Source of the DNA: UBA3103 sp002365855
GTDB taxonomy: Bacteria > Bacillota > Desulfotomaculia > Desulfotomaculales > Pelotomaculaceae
Assembly (NCBI GenBank): GCA_030627625.1
Contig: DAOURR010000025.1
Location: 1 to 30,102 of the forward strand
Direction: 5' to 3'
Length of the DNA stretch: 30,102 nt
Shown here: one piece after another, positions 23,269 through 30,102 of the stretch
How the letters are laid out: every line of letters begins with the position of its first letter
Position numbering within the stretch: position 1 is the stretch's first letter
Notes under the pieces: model-generated
Told to the model about the DNA's origin: nothing
What the model saw: only the letters and a program-made list of their open reading frames with translations
Databases searched by the model: none
Program-made: the position numbers and the translations under genes

Positions 23269-25635
23269 ATGATAGACAAAAAGACGATTAAAAGGCTTGA
23301 ATACAATAAAGTGCTGGATCAACTGTCCTCCCACGCCGGATCTGCACTGGGCAAGGAGCGCGCGCTGAACCTTCAGCCGGTATATGATCTGGATGTTATC
23401 CTCAAGCGGCAGGAAGAAACCAGCGAGGGGCGGGATCTTATAAGACTGGAGCCCTCTGCCGGATTTGGGGGCTGGAAGGATATCAGGTCCCAGCTTCAAA
23501 GAGCCGGCCGTGGAGCTGTACTTGAGCCGGAGGAGCTGGATTCGGTCGGGGCTACCCTCACTGCGGGCAGGATCATCAAGAATTTTCTCCACGAAAGGCG
23601 GGAGAGATATCGGCTGCTGGGTGAACTGGCCTTGCCCCTGGTATCCCTGCCTGAGCTGGAACAGCAGATCAAAAAAGCCATCCTGCCGGGCGGTGAAATA
23701 GCGGACGGCGCCTCGCATGAATTGTCACAAATACGCCGCCGGCTGACGGGCGCACAGGCTCACATTAAAAGCTACCTGGAGCAGATCATCCGCTCTCCCA
23801 ATTACCAGAAATACCTGCAGGACCCGATAGTGACCCTCAGGGAAGGGCGATACGTGGTTCCAGTTAAAATCGAATTCCGTTCCCATGTTCCCGGCATTGT
23901 CCACGACCAGTCTGCCAGCGGCGCAACGTTGTTTGTCGAGCCGATGGCGGTGGTGGAGCAGAACAACGAGCTGAGGCGTCTGTTGGTGGCGGAGAAGCAG
24001 GAGATCCTGAAAATTCTAACCGGGCTTTCAGCAAAAGTGGCCCAGAATGCGGAGGCCCTGGAATACTCGCTGGATGCTCTGGGTGAACTGGATTTTATCA
24101 TAGCCAAGGCCAGGTACAGTCAGGCTCTGGATGCCTGGGCGCCTGCTGTGGAAGGCAATGCGGTTATGAATATCCGGCAGGGCAGACATCCCCTGCTGAA
24201 GGGAAATGTCGTGCCGGTAACCATTCGCCTCGGGGAAGATTTTGATATACTGGTCATTACCGGGCCCAATACGGGTGGAAAGACAGTGGCGTTAAAAACA
24301 GCTGGTCTTCTAGTCTTGATGGCCCAGTCCGGTTTACATATACCTGTCGGGGAAGGTACCGTGCTGGGGGTGTTCAAACAGGTCTTCGCGGATATCGGCG
24401 ATGAGCAGAGCATTGAACAGTCCCTTAGCAGTTTTTCTTCTCATATGAATAACATTGTTGACATTATCGCTCACGCGGGACGTGACAGTTTGGTATTGCT
24501 GGATGAGTTGGGAGCAGGAACGGATCCTGCGGAGGGCGCGGCGCTGGCCCAGTCGATTTTAGAAAAGCTGCATTCCGCAGGCGCAAAGACAGTCGCCACT
24601 ACACATTATAGTGAATTAAAGAGCTTCGCCTACAGCCGCGACCGCGTCGAAAATGCCAGTGTAGAATTTAACGCAGTTACCTTAATGCCCACATTCCGGC
24701 TTTTGATCGGTAAACCGGGCCGGAGTAACGCTTTTGAAATAGCTTTACGGCTGGGTTTGCCAGGCGATATTGTTAACAGGGCAAGGGATTTTCTGACGGT
24801 GGAGCAGGTCCGTGCTGAAGAGTTGATGAGTAATCTGGAGAAGACACAGCAGGAGGCAGAGACTGACAGTAAAAAGGCATCCCAGATGGCTGCGGAAGCC
24901 GTTACCCTAAAAGAAAAGTACGAAAAAATGCTGAATAACCTGATTCAAAAGCGCGAAGCGATTCTTGCCAGGGCAGGGGAAGAGGCGCGCATACTGGTGA
25001 AAACAACCAAGCTTGAAGCAGAGACAGCGGTTAAAGAGCTAAGGGAAAAGATTGCCGCTGACGCGGCCCGTGACAGGGAGGGCGCTGTCCGGGAAGTAAG
25101 GGAGAGGCTGAACAGCCTTCAGCATAAGGTCGCCCGCAGGGTACCTGAGAAGACTGCTGCAGGTGAAGCCCCAGGCGACCTGCGGCCGGGGGAAGAGGTA
25201 TTTCTGCCCAAGTTTAACCAGAGGGCTTATGTTCTTGCTCCTCCAGGTTCAGGTGACGAAGTTCAGGTTCAGGTTGGGATTATTAAGATGAGCGTGTCCT
25301 TAAAGGACCTGCGCAAAGTCAAGAACACCGGACAGGCCGGAGGCGGCCAGAGCGAGGTATCGGGTATGCTTCTGGGCAAAGCCCGGGAGATATCTTCCGA
25401 GCTTGATTTGAGAGGACAATATGCTGAAGAGGCACTGCTGCAAGTGGAAAAGTATCTTGATGACGCCTACCTGGCAGGACTTTCCAGGGTTTGCCTGATC
25501 CACGGGAAAGGTACCGGAGTGCTCAGGTCAGTTATCCATAAACAGCTGCAGGGGAACCAGCGGGTCAAGTCCTTTCGCCTAGGGGAACAGGGTGAAGGAG
25601 GGTACGGGGTGACCATGGTAGAACTCGCTAATTAG
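23269..25635 (+). CDS. mutS2: Endonuclease MutS2
   Basis: MutS2 is a MutS-like ATPase with a C-terminal Smr nuclease domain; it limits recombination and, in Bacillus, rescues collided ribosomes. The 788-aa product has the core and clamp domains (about 1-310), Walker A GPNTGGKT (332-339), Walker B LVLLDELGAGTDP (about 406-418), a long coiled coil (about 510-640) and the Smr domain (about 700-788) with ELDLRGQYAEEAL and the HGKGTGVLR motif. ATG 23269 is 3 bases after AGGA in CAGGAATA. A strong bidirectional terminator follows. Confidence 0.97.
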   Translation: MIDKKTIKRLEYNKVLDQLSSHAGSALGKERALNLQPVYDLDVILKRQEETSEGRDLIRLEPSAGFGGWKDIRSQLQRAGRGAVLEPEELDSVGATLTAGRIIKNFLHERRERYRLLGELALPLVSLPELEQQIKKAILPGGEIADGASHELSQIRRRLTGAQAHIKSYLEQIIRSPNYQKYLQDPIVTLREGRYVVPVKIEFRSHVPGIVHDQSASGATLFVEPMAVVEQNNELRRLLVAEKQEILKILTGLSAKVAQNAEALEYSLDALGELDFIIAKARYSQALDAWAPAVEGNAVMNIRQGRHPLLKGNVVPVTIRLGEDFDILVITGPNTGGKTVALKTAGLLVLMAQSGLHIPVGEGTVLGVFKQVFADIGDEQSIEQSLSSFSSHMNNIVDIIAHAGRDSLVLLDELGAGTDPAEGAALAQSILEKLHSAGAKTVATTHYSELKSFAYSRDRVENASVEFNAVTLMPTFRLLIGKPGRSNAFEIALRLGLPGDIVNRARDFLTVEQVRAEELMSNLEKTQQEAETDSKKASQMAAEAVTLKEKYEKMLNNLIQKREAILARAGEEARILVKTTKLEAETAVKELREKIAADAARDREGAVREVRERLNSLQHKVARRVPEKTAAGEAPGDLRPGEEVFLPKFNQRAYVLAPPGSGDEVQVQVGIIKMSVSLKDLRKVKNTGQAGGGQSEVSGMLLGKAREISSELDLRGQYAEEALLQVEKYLDDAYLAGLSRVCLIHGKGTGVLRSVIHKQLQGNQRVKSFRLGEQGEGGYGVTMVELAN

Positions 25636-25669
25636 TATACTGGAAAACACATCTATAGATATAGAGTTA

Positions 25670-25711
25670 ATAAGCAATAAAACCGGGAATATACCCCGGT
25701 TTATTGCTTAT
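25670..25711. terminator. Bidirectional terminator between mutS2 and the CBM gene
   Basis: A 17-bp stem with one bulged A (25670-25687 with 25695-25711) has a GC core (CCGGG/CCCGG) with A-rich and T-rich arms on both sides. It lies between convergent genes, so it can serve both. Confidence 0.85.
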
Positions 25712-25712
25712 A

Positions 25713-26024
25713 TTAGACGATTTTGTAAGTCCAGTTGTTCCCGTTATTGTTGTCCCAGTTGTCGGCCGCGTCGCGGAAGCAGAAGGTGATTTGGCCATCC
25801 TCCATGTTGATGGTTTTTTTCCACCCTTCCGGAATGTGCTGCATGCGGTAGTCATCAACATTATTCCAGTTCATTGGGTTGCCGAAGCCGGTATGAAGAA
25901 AGACCTGGTTTGCCCCGCTTTTATTTAGCAGCCCGTCGTAAAAAATAATGATATCGCTGCCGTTAGGAGTTAGTGATTTGACATGGACCCCGCGTTGAGA
26001 ATCTGACCAGCCGTGGTGATACAT
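25713..26024 (-). CDS. Stand-alone carbohydrate-binding module (CBM25/53-like)
   Basis: The 103-aa product is made up almost entirely of one starch-binding-type domain. Family-like features are IIFYDGLLNKSGANQVFLH, TGFGNPMNWNNVDDYRM and ITFCFRDAADNWDNNNGNNW, with the conserved tryptophans and the final D-N-N-N-G-x-N/W loop. No catalytic domain, signal peptide or anchor is present, so it is probably cytoplasmic. Such free domains may attach to stored glycogen or to another polysaccharide; this is inference. ATG 26024 follows TGGAGGTATT. It is downstream of the PBP gene on the same strand but has its own terminator. Confidence 0.8.
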   Translation of the reverse strand: MYHHGWSDSQRGVHVKSLTPNGSDIIIFYDGLLNKSGANQVFLHTGFGNPMNWNNVDDYRMQHIPEGWKKTINMEDGQITFCFRDAADNWDNNNGNNWTYKIV

Positions 26025-26125
26025 TCTTTTAATACCTCCAGTAGTTTTATATTTTCAACCATTATTTTAAACAAAAACATATTAACTATGAGTGTGTAAA
26101 AATTCCAGCGTTGATGATAATGAAG

Positions 26126-26159
26126 TAAAAAAATCCCAAAGAGCTGTCCTCTAAGGGAT
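26126..26159 (-). terminator. Intrinsic terminator of the PBP gene
   Basis: On the minus strand ATCCC-TT-AGAG pairs with CTCT-TT-GGGAT (26133-26159, 5-base loop, two T-T mismatches), followed by seven Ts (26126-26132). The stem overlaps the last codon and stop of the PBP gene. Confidence 0.75.
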
Positions 26160-28421
26160 AATATTATTGCTTGAATTGTTTTTTTGGTCTAAGTCTGGTT
26201 TCGAAGGTTCCGTTGGTTTTGTCGGCTCAAATATTTCTATGCCAGGTTCGTCTCCCTGTGAATTTTGGACTCTTCCAGGACCGTGCAGAGTACACGATTC
26301 CGTAGGCACGCGCAGGTTAAAGTCCAGCACCGAAGAGGGGACAGTATATGGTAATTGTACAAGCGGTTTGATGACCCTGTCAGGGCAGTACTCGTTGGGA
26401 AGCTGGCCGCTTGCCGCACAAACCTCGGTAAAGACATGGACATTGTCGGTCTCTTTGGGAACCGTACCTTCGGCAAATATATCCGTTACCAGGCTATCGC
26501 CGGGTGTATTGGGGCCGGGTAGAAGTCCCGACTTGTTATCTACGGGTGCTGTCACAATCCCTGTTGGGCTGGTGAAGCCTTTTACCGGCGTGTCCTTGAG
26601 CGCTTTACTCATGATCTCCTGCCAGATTCGGGCGGGATACGTGCTGCCGTATGCCTGGGGCATGCCTGTCGGGCTGTCATAGCCTATCCAAACGGATGTC
26701 ACGAGCTCAGGTGTATAACCGACAAACCAGATATCTACACCATCATCGGTTGTTCCAGTTTTTCCCGCAGCAGGCCTGCCAATTTGAGCTCCAGTTCCAG
26801 TACCACTTTCCACAACAGATTTTAACATATCCGTAATCAAATACGCCGTTGATGCTTTCATTACCTGCCTTTGGTTGGGTATAGTCTGCTCCAGGATAAC
26901 CCCGTCCTGTTTTTCGACTCTTGTGATCACGGTAGGTTCGATATAGGTTCCCTGGTTTGCAAAGGCTCCATAAGCAGCCGCCATCTGAAGGGGGGTTACC
27001 CCCTGGTGAAGTCCGCCCAGCGCCATAGAAGCGCCATGGTTCAGTGGGTCAAGTTTAATTCCCAGGCCGGCGGCAAACTTAATAGCGTTGCCAATACCAA
27101 CGGTATCAACCATAATCTTGACCGCGGCAATATTAACAGAGTTGGTCAGCGCTGTACGCAAAGTAATCAGTCCACGATAATTTCCGTCATAGTTGCGCGG
27201 TTCGTAAGAGCCGTATTTAACCGGCACATCGTCAACCACCGACGCAGGTCCAAGTCCCTTGTATTCGATGGCCGGGCCGTATGCGGCAATAGGCTTAAAG
27301 GCAGAACCAGGTTGTCGGCTGGTTTGGATCGCCCTGTTCCACTGCCTTTTTTGAGTATGCTCGCGTCCACCCACCAGGGCCTTAATAAATCCGGTCCGGG
27401 GATCCAGCACCACAACAGCTCCCTGGGGTTGTAGTATCCCGGTTGCGTCTGTTTTAGACGAAGGGAAATTGGTGCTTCTGGACATAGCGGCTTCCGCATA
27501 CTGCTGAACCTTCGGATCCAGCGTGGTATAAACCTTGAGGCCGCCTTTAAAGACCTCAGTTTCTCCGTATTTTTCGACCAACTTGTCCGTCACATAATCG
27601 AGAAAGTATGGGTATGGGTATTGCCTTTGAGATAATTCCTTGGTTTCCAGCTTCAACTCTTTTTCTTTGGCCTCATTTGCCTGACTTTCAGTGATAAAGT
27701 TATTCTTAGCCATACTGTCAAGCACGGCATTCCGCCTGTTTAAAGCTGCTTGTGGATCACGGAAGGGAGAGTACGCGCTGGGCGCCTGCGGCAGTCCCCC
27801 AAGCAGGGCAGCTTCCTCGAGTTCCAGTTCTTCCACATCTTTCCCGAAGTATGTTTGTGCCGCAGCCTGGACGCCATAGGCTCCTTCACCAAGATATAAG
27901 TTATTTAAGTACATTGCCAGGATTTCATCCTTGGTATAACGGCGTTCAACCTGAAAAGCCAGAAATATTTCCTGGATCTTTCTCTTGAACTTCTGTTCAG
28001 GGTTCAGGAAAGACATTTTTACCAGCTGTTGGGTAATTGTACTGCCGCCCTCGCGAATTGACCGGGAGGTGATGTCGGACCAGGTAGCCCTGGCTATACC
28101 GCGCAAGCTGATCCCATGATGCTGATAAAAATTCGGGTCTTCTATACCTAGAAAAGCGTTTTTGACATGTTCGGGGACCCTTTTTAATTCGACAGGAACG
28201 CTGTTTTTTATTCCAATCTGGGTAACAAGATTTCCGTCCTTATCGTAAATCATGGTTGCAGCGCCGGATTCCAGCAGCTCGGGACTAAGCGCCGGCATAT
28301 CCCTGACGCTGGCGAAAAGAAGGCCCAAGCCGGCGCCCAAGGCGACCAGAACTACAAGCCCCAAAAAAAGGACGGCAAGGCGATTAACATTCAACTTTCT
28401 TTTCCTCCTTTTCTTCGCCAA
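26151..28421 (-). CDS. Class A penicillin-binding protein (PBP1A family)
   Basis: This bifunctional enzyme polymerises and cross-links peptidoglycan at the outer face of the membrane. The 756-aa product has a basic N-tail and one membrane anchor (about 14-37), the GT51 transglycosylase domain with EDPNFYQHHG (catalytic E94), GGSTITQQLVKM and RKIQEIFLAFQVERRYTKDE, and the transpeptidase domain with SAFK (about 372), SVN and KTGT (about 553). The C-terminus (about 715-756) is a disordered tail rich in P, T, K and N. The start is TTG 28421, 8 bases after GGGAGG. A promoter lies at 28482-28510 on the minus strand. Confidence 0.96.
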   Translation of the reverse strand: MAKKRRKRKLNVNRLAVLFLGLVVLVALGAGLGLLFASVRDMPALSPELLESGAATMIYDKDGNLVTQIGIKNSVPVELKRVPEHVKNAFLGIEDPNFYQHHGISLRGIARATWSDITSRSIREGGSTITQQLVKMSFLNPEQKFKRKIQEIFLAFQVERRYTKDEILAMYLNNLYLGEGAYGVQAAAQTYFGKDVEELELEEAALLGGLPQAPSAYSPFRDPQAALNRRNAVLDSMAKNNFITESQANEAKEKELKLETKELSQRQYPYPYFLDYVTDKLVEKYGETEVFKGGLKVYTTLDPKVQQYAEAAMSRSTNFPSSKTDATGILQPQGAVVVLDPRTGFIKALVGGREHTQKRQWNRAIQTSRQPGSAFKPIAAYGPAIEYKGLGPASVVDDVPVKYGSYEPRNYDGNYRGLITLRTALTNSVNIAAVKIMVDTVGIGNAIKFAAGLGIKLDPLNHGASMALGGLHQGVTPLQMAAAYGAFANQGTYIEPTVITRVEKQDGVILEQTIPNQRQVMKASTAYLITDMLKSVVESGTGTGAQIGRPAAGKTGTTDDGVDIWFVGYTPELVTSVWIGYDSPTGMPQAYGSTYPARIWQEIMSKALKDTPVKGFTSPTGIVTAPVDNKSGLLPGPNTPGDSLVTDIFAEGTVPKETDNVHVFTEVCAASGQLPNEYCPDRVIKPLVQLPYTVPSSVLDFNLRVPTESCTLHGPGRVQNSQGDEPGIEIFEPTKPTEPSKPDLDQKNNSSNNIIP

Positions 28422-28481
28422 AAAAAGAACCTCCCAAAAGTTACATGAATTATAACATATGAGCTGGTGGATTCCCTATGT

Positions 28482-28510
28482 ATTATAACTGACATCTATG
28501 GTGTATGTAA
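28482..28510 (-). promoter_or_regulatory. Promoter of the PBP gene
   Basis: On the minus strand TTACAT (28505-28510), 17 bases, TATAAT (28482-28487), about 60 bases before the TTG start. A second TATAAT near 28450 has no good -35. Confidence 0.7.
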
Positions 28511-28691
28511 CAGGTTGACGGTTGGGTTAAATCCTGGTGTTTAACTTCTACATACAGGCATGTCTATCCTTTGTAAAATACTGTTTTTGTGAGTTCATCT
28601 TCCTCTGGGTTGTCTGACAGCATCACAATACACCAAAATGATGTTTAATTTCAGTTTGGATGGAGGATACTAATATATGAGGTGAGTATTC

Positions 28692-28856
28692 ATGACAGAA
28701 AAAAAGGCTCCAGGTGAACATCCAGGTTTATTGCCTGGTTTTGAGGCTGCGTACTATCCTCCAGAGTGGGTTTATTATGATGTAGACTGGATCCAAGAAG
28801 CAGATGTGCGCCGTTTGGATGGAACGCATGTAACTGGGGATATTCTGGAAAAATAG
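28692..28856 (+). CDS. Small hypothetical protein, 54 aa
   Basis: An open frame starts at ATG 28692 behind GAGGTGA (about 28679-28685) and ends at TAG 28854-28856. The product is acidic and rich in aromatic residues: FEAAYYPPEWVYYDVDWIQE is its middle, followed by DVRRLDGTHVTGDILEK. I do not recognise it. A strong ribosome site, a terminator 53 bases on, and non-random composition support a real gene. It has no membrane segment. The composition is unlike its neighbours, and it lies alone between divergent and convergent genes. Confidence 0.65.
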   Translation: MTEKKAPGEHPGLLPGFEAAYYPPEWVYYDVDWIQEADVRRLDGTHVTGDILEK

Positions 28857-28909
28857 TTAAACTATATCAAACTTGAGTTCAACAGCTCCAATAGCATGCA
28901 ATATAAGTA

Positions 28910-28936
28910 AACCTGCTTCTTACGGGCAGGTTTTTT
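28910..28936. terminator. Terminator after the 54-aa gene
   Basis: AACCTGC (28910-28916) pairs with GCAGGTT (28926-28932) across a 9-base loop, then further Ts on the + strand (28933-28936). It lies between convergent genes and may serve the minus strand weakly. Confidence 0.75.
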
Positions 28937-28948
28937 CTTTCTGCTGAT

Positions 28949-30019
28949 TTAATTAACGGCAACAAACATAGGTACAGGTTCTTTTAGTAAAAATTTTTTT
29001 TTGTAATTCATGACTAATATGTCAAGGTCTCTTTCGTTATCCCAGTCCTGCTTGTCAAATAGCCTGGCAAAAACCTCACTTGCGTTATCCGGGTACTTTG
29101 CCACCATCTTCATAAATGGCAGTGGGGATATGGTATAGCTCTCAAGATATCCCATCAAAGCCTGCCTGTAATCTTCACCTTCCATAAGACCAGGGTCAAT
29201 TGAAAAAGGCGGCATGAAAAGTTGAAAGTCCGGGTAAAAGTTCAACCCCTCAATCTCATCGAATATTATACCCACTTTTTTACTGCCGGTTAAAGCCGGA
29301 GGAAAATTTAGCTCTGGAATTCTGCTTTGATCCTGTTTTATTTCGCCGTCCGTAATATCTTTCATTATTTTGTTATTATGGAAATCTATAAATCTCCCCA
29401 TGATTTCGGTCAGCTCAACCCCTGGCACGACAATGAAGTCAGACCCAAAGCAATCAATAAAGTTATTCCTGTAGCTATGCGGCATTTTCCACGCTTCAGC
29501 ATACTTGACTTTGCTGTTGGCTAAAGCCTGGGCATAAGCCGGCTTTAATGTCTCAAAAACTATCTTTGTTAAGGAATCTTTAGCTTCCATGGGGAAAATG
29601 TATTGTTTGCCGCTGAGCAGATAAATGTCGTCCAAAGGAATGAGCCTTGAAGCTATATAGCAATCAGCCCTTAGATCTTCCAAGGCCTTGCCGCCCAGGT
29701 CGGACGCGGCTGTGTATTCAATATCATCCATCAGGTTCACCAACCGGACAACGTTGTCTTCAATGGAATCTATTTTGAAGATGCCTTCAAACGAATATTT
29801 CCACTTCTCGAGAATCATTAATTCCGATTCGGTTAAATCATGGTGACCTTTTACAAACTGGTCAATAAATGTTTCCCCGTTTTTGAAGCGGCAGCAGTGA
29901 ATAAGCCAGTCTAGGCCGTTAACCATAATGTCTTCATTGACCTGGCAGTTTTTGATATATTCCAGGATTACCGGTTTATATTTTTTTTCCTTTTTTTTAT
30001 AGTAACTCAACTTTCGCAC
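28949..30019 (-). CDS. Hypothetical protein, 356 aa, possibly 5'-altered
   Basis: I cannot name this protein. Its N-terminal region (KYKPVILEYIKN, NGLDWLIHCCRFKNGETFID, LTESELMILEKWKYSFEGIF) recalls the soluble domain that accompanies SEC-C-type zinc motifs in many Firmicutes (the F-D-W-F-L-F-D-Y pattern), but no SEC-C cysteine motif is present. There is no membrane segment. The only upstream start is GTG 30019, which has no ribosome site and falls inside the 14-base sequence shared with the left edge; an in-frame TAA lies 24 bases above it. The true start may therefore have been replaced by an insertion. ATG codons further in, such as the one beginning MVNGLDWL, are alternatives. Confidence 0.65.
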   Translation of the reverse strand: MRKLSYYKKKEKKYKPVILEYIKNCQVNEDIMVNGLDWLIHCCRFKNGETFIDQFVKGHHDLTESELMILEKWKYSFEGIFKIDSIEDNVVRLVNLMDDIEYTAASDLGGKALEDLRADCYIASRLIPLDDIYLLSGKQYIFPMEAKDSLTKIVFETLKPAYAQALANSKVKYAEAWKMPHSYRNNFIDCFGSDFIVVPGVELTEIMGRFIDFHNNKIMKDITDGEIKQDQSRIPELNFPPALTGSKKVGIIFDEIEGLNFYPDFQLFMPPFSIDPGLMEGEDYRQALMGYLESYTISPLPFMKMVAKYPDNASEVFARLFDKQDWDNERDLDILVMNYKKKFLLKEPVPMFVAVN

Positions 30020-30102
30020 ATTGAAATTTTCAGGCGTTTCTTAAATATCAAGGATAGTGAAGCACAAAAATGGTTCAAGAACGCACTGACCTTCTGCTCC
30101 GA
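30007..30102 (-). pseudogene. Partial frame at right edge, possible transposase C-terminus
   Basis: A minus-strand frame is open from the window edge to TGA at 30007-30009 (31 codons), with the basic, hydrophobic end FLNHFCASLSLIFKKRLKIS followed by MCES. It terminates within TGCGAAAGTTGAGT, the sequence that also occurs near 105-118 in the other orientation. A transposase reaching to the end of its insertion element would look like this, but too little is visible to name a family. Confidence 0.35.

Noticed and set aside
25704..25928. + strand frame antisense to the CBM gene
   Set aside because: It begins inside the terminator region, has no ribosome site and is a mirror of the real coding strand.
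28441..28460. Second -10 (TATAAT) near the PBP start
   Set aside because: No usable -35 lies 16-19 bases upstream; the promoter at 28482-28510 is better.

Overview
The window looks like chromosome of a spore-forming, strictly anaerobic clostridial Firmicute close to Pelotomaculum/Desulfotomaculum (Peptococcaceae). The grounds are the order ytxC-thrS-infC-rpmI-rplT and rRNA methylase-pheS-pheT, T-box control of two tRNA synthetases, the YtxC sporulation family, many TTG/GTG starts behind strong AGGAGG-type ribosome sites, and a zapA-polX, U32 peptidase-YkvA-mutS2 neighbourhood. This assignment is inference from gene content; no 16S gene is present.

Layout. 1-330 is an AT-rich edge that may hold the degraded end of an insertion element. 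368-697 (-) is an orphan small protein. 935-4729 (+) carries a HI0933-type flavoprotein, a yybP-ykoY-type (Mn2+) riboswitch ahead of a CaCA-family cation exchanger, the HtpX protease and a VOC-fold protein. 4950-9537 (+) is translation: ytxC, a threonine T-box and thrS, then an L20-type leader and infC-rpmI-rplT, with infC starting at ATT. 9670-15452 (+) has a KtrA/TrkA subunit, a SpoU methylase, a 33-codon YqzL-like gene inside the long pheS leader, a phenylalanine T-box, pheS, an AT-rich MITE-like insert, and pheT. 15456-16265 (-) is a slipin/SPFH protein. 16440-25635 (+) holds zapA, polX, a 3-methyladenine glycosylase, a NIF3-family protein, a U32 peptidase with a C-terminal extension, a YkvA protein and mutS2. 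25713-28421 (-) has a stand-alone CBM25-like domain and a class A penicillin-binding protein. 28692-28856 (+) is an unrecognised 54-aa gene. 28949-30019 (-) is a 356-aa protein of unknown function whose start lies inside what may be the end of an insertion element entering from the right edge.

Most of the window is housekeeping: tRNA charging, initiation factor and ribosomal proteins, DNA repair (polX, glycosylase, mutS2), cell division (zapA) and cell wall synthesis (PBP). Control is mainly by RNA leaders that end in intrinsic terminators: one riboswitch, two T-boxes and one ribosomal-protein leader, three of them behind near-consensus vegetative promoters. The less ordinary items are the riboswitch-exchanger pairing, the small gene in the pheS leader, the foldable insert splitting pheS from pheT, the free starch-binding domain, and the matching 14-bp sequences in inverted orientation at both edges. 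I did not find CRISPR arrays, tRNA or rRNA genes, or a clear defence system.
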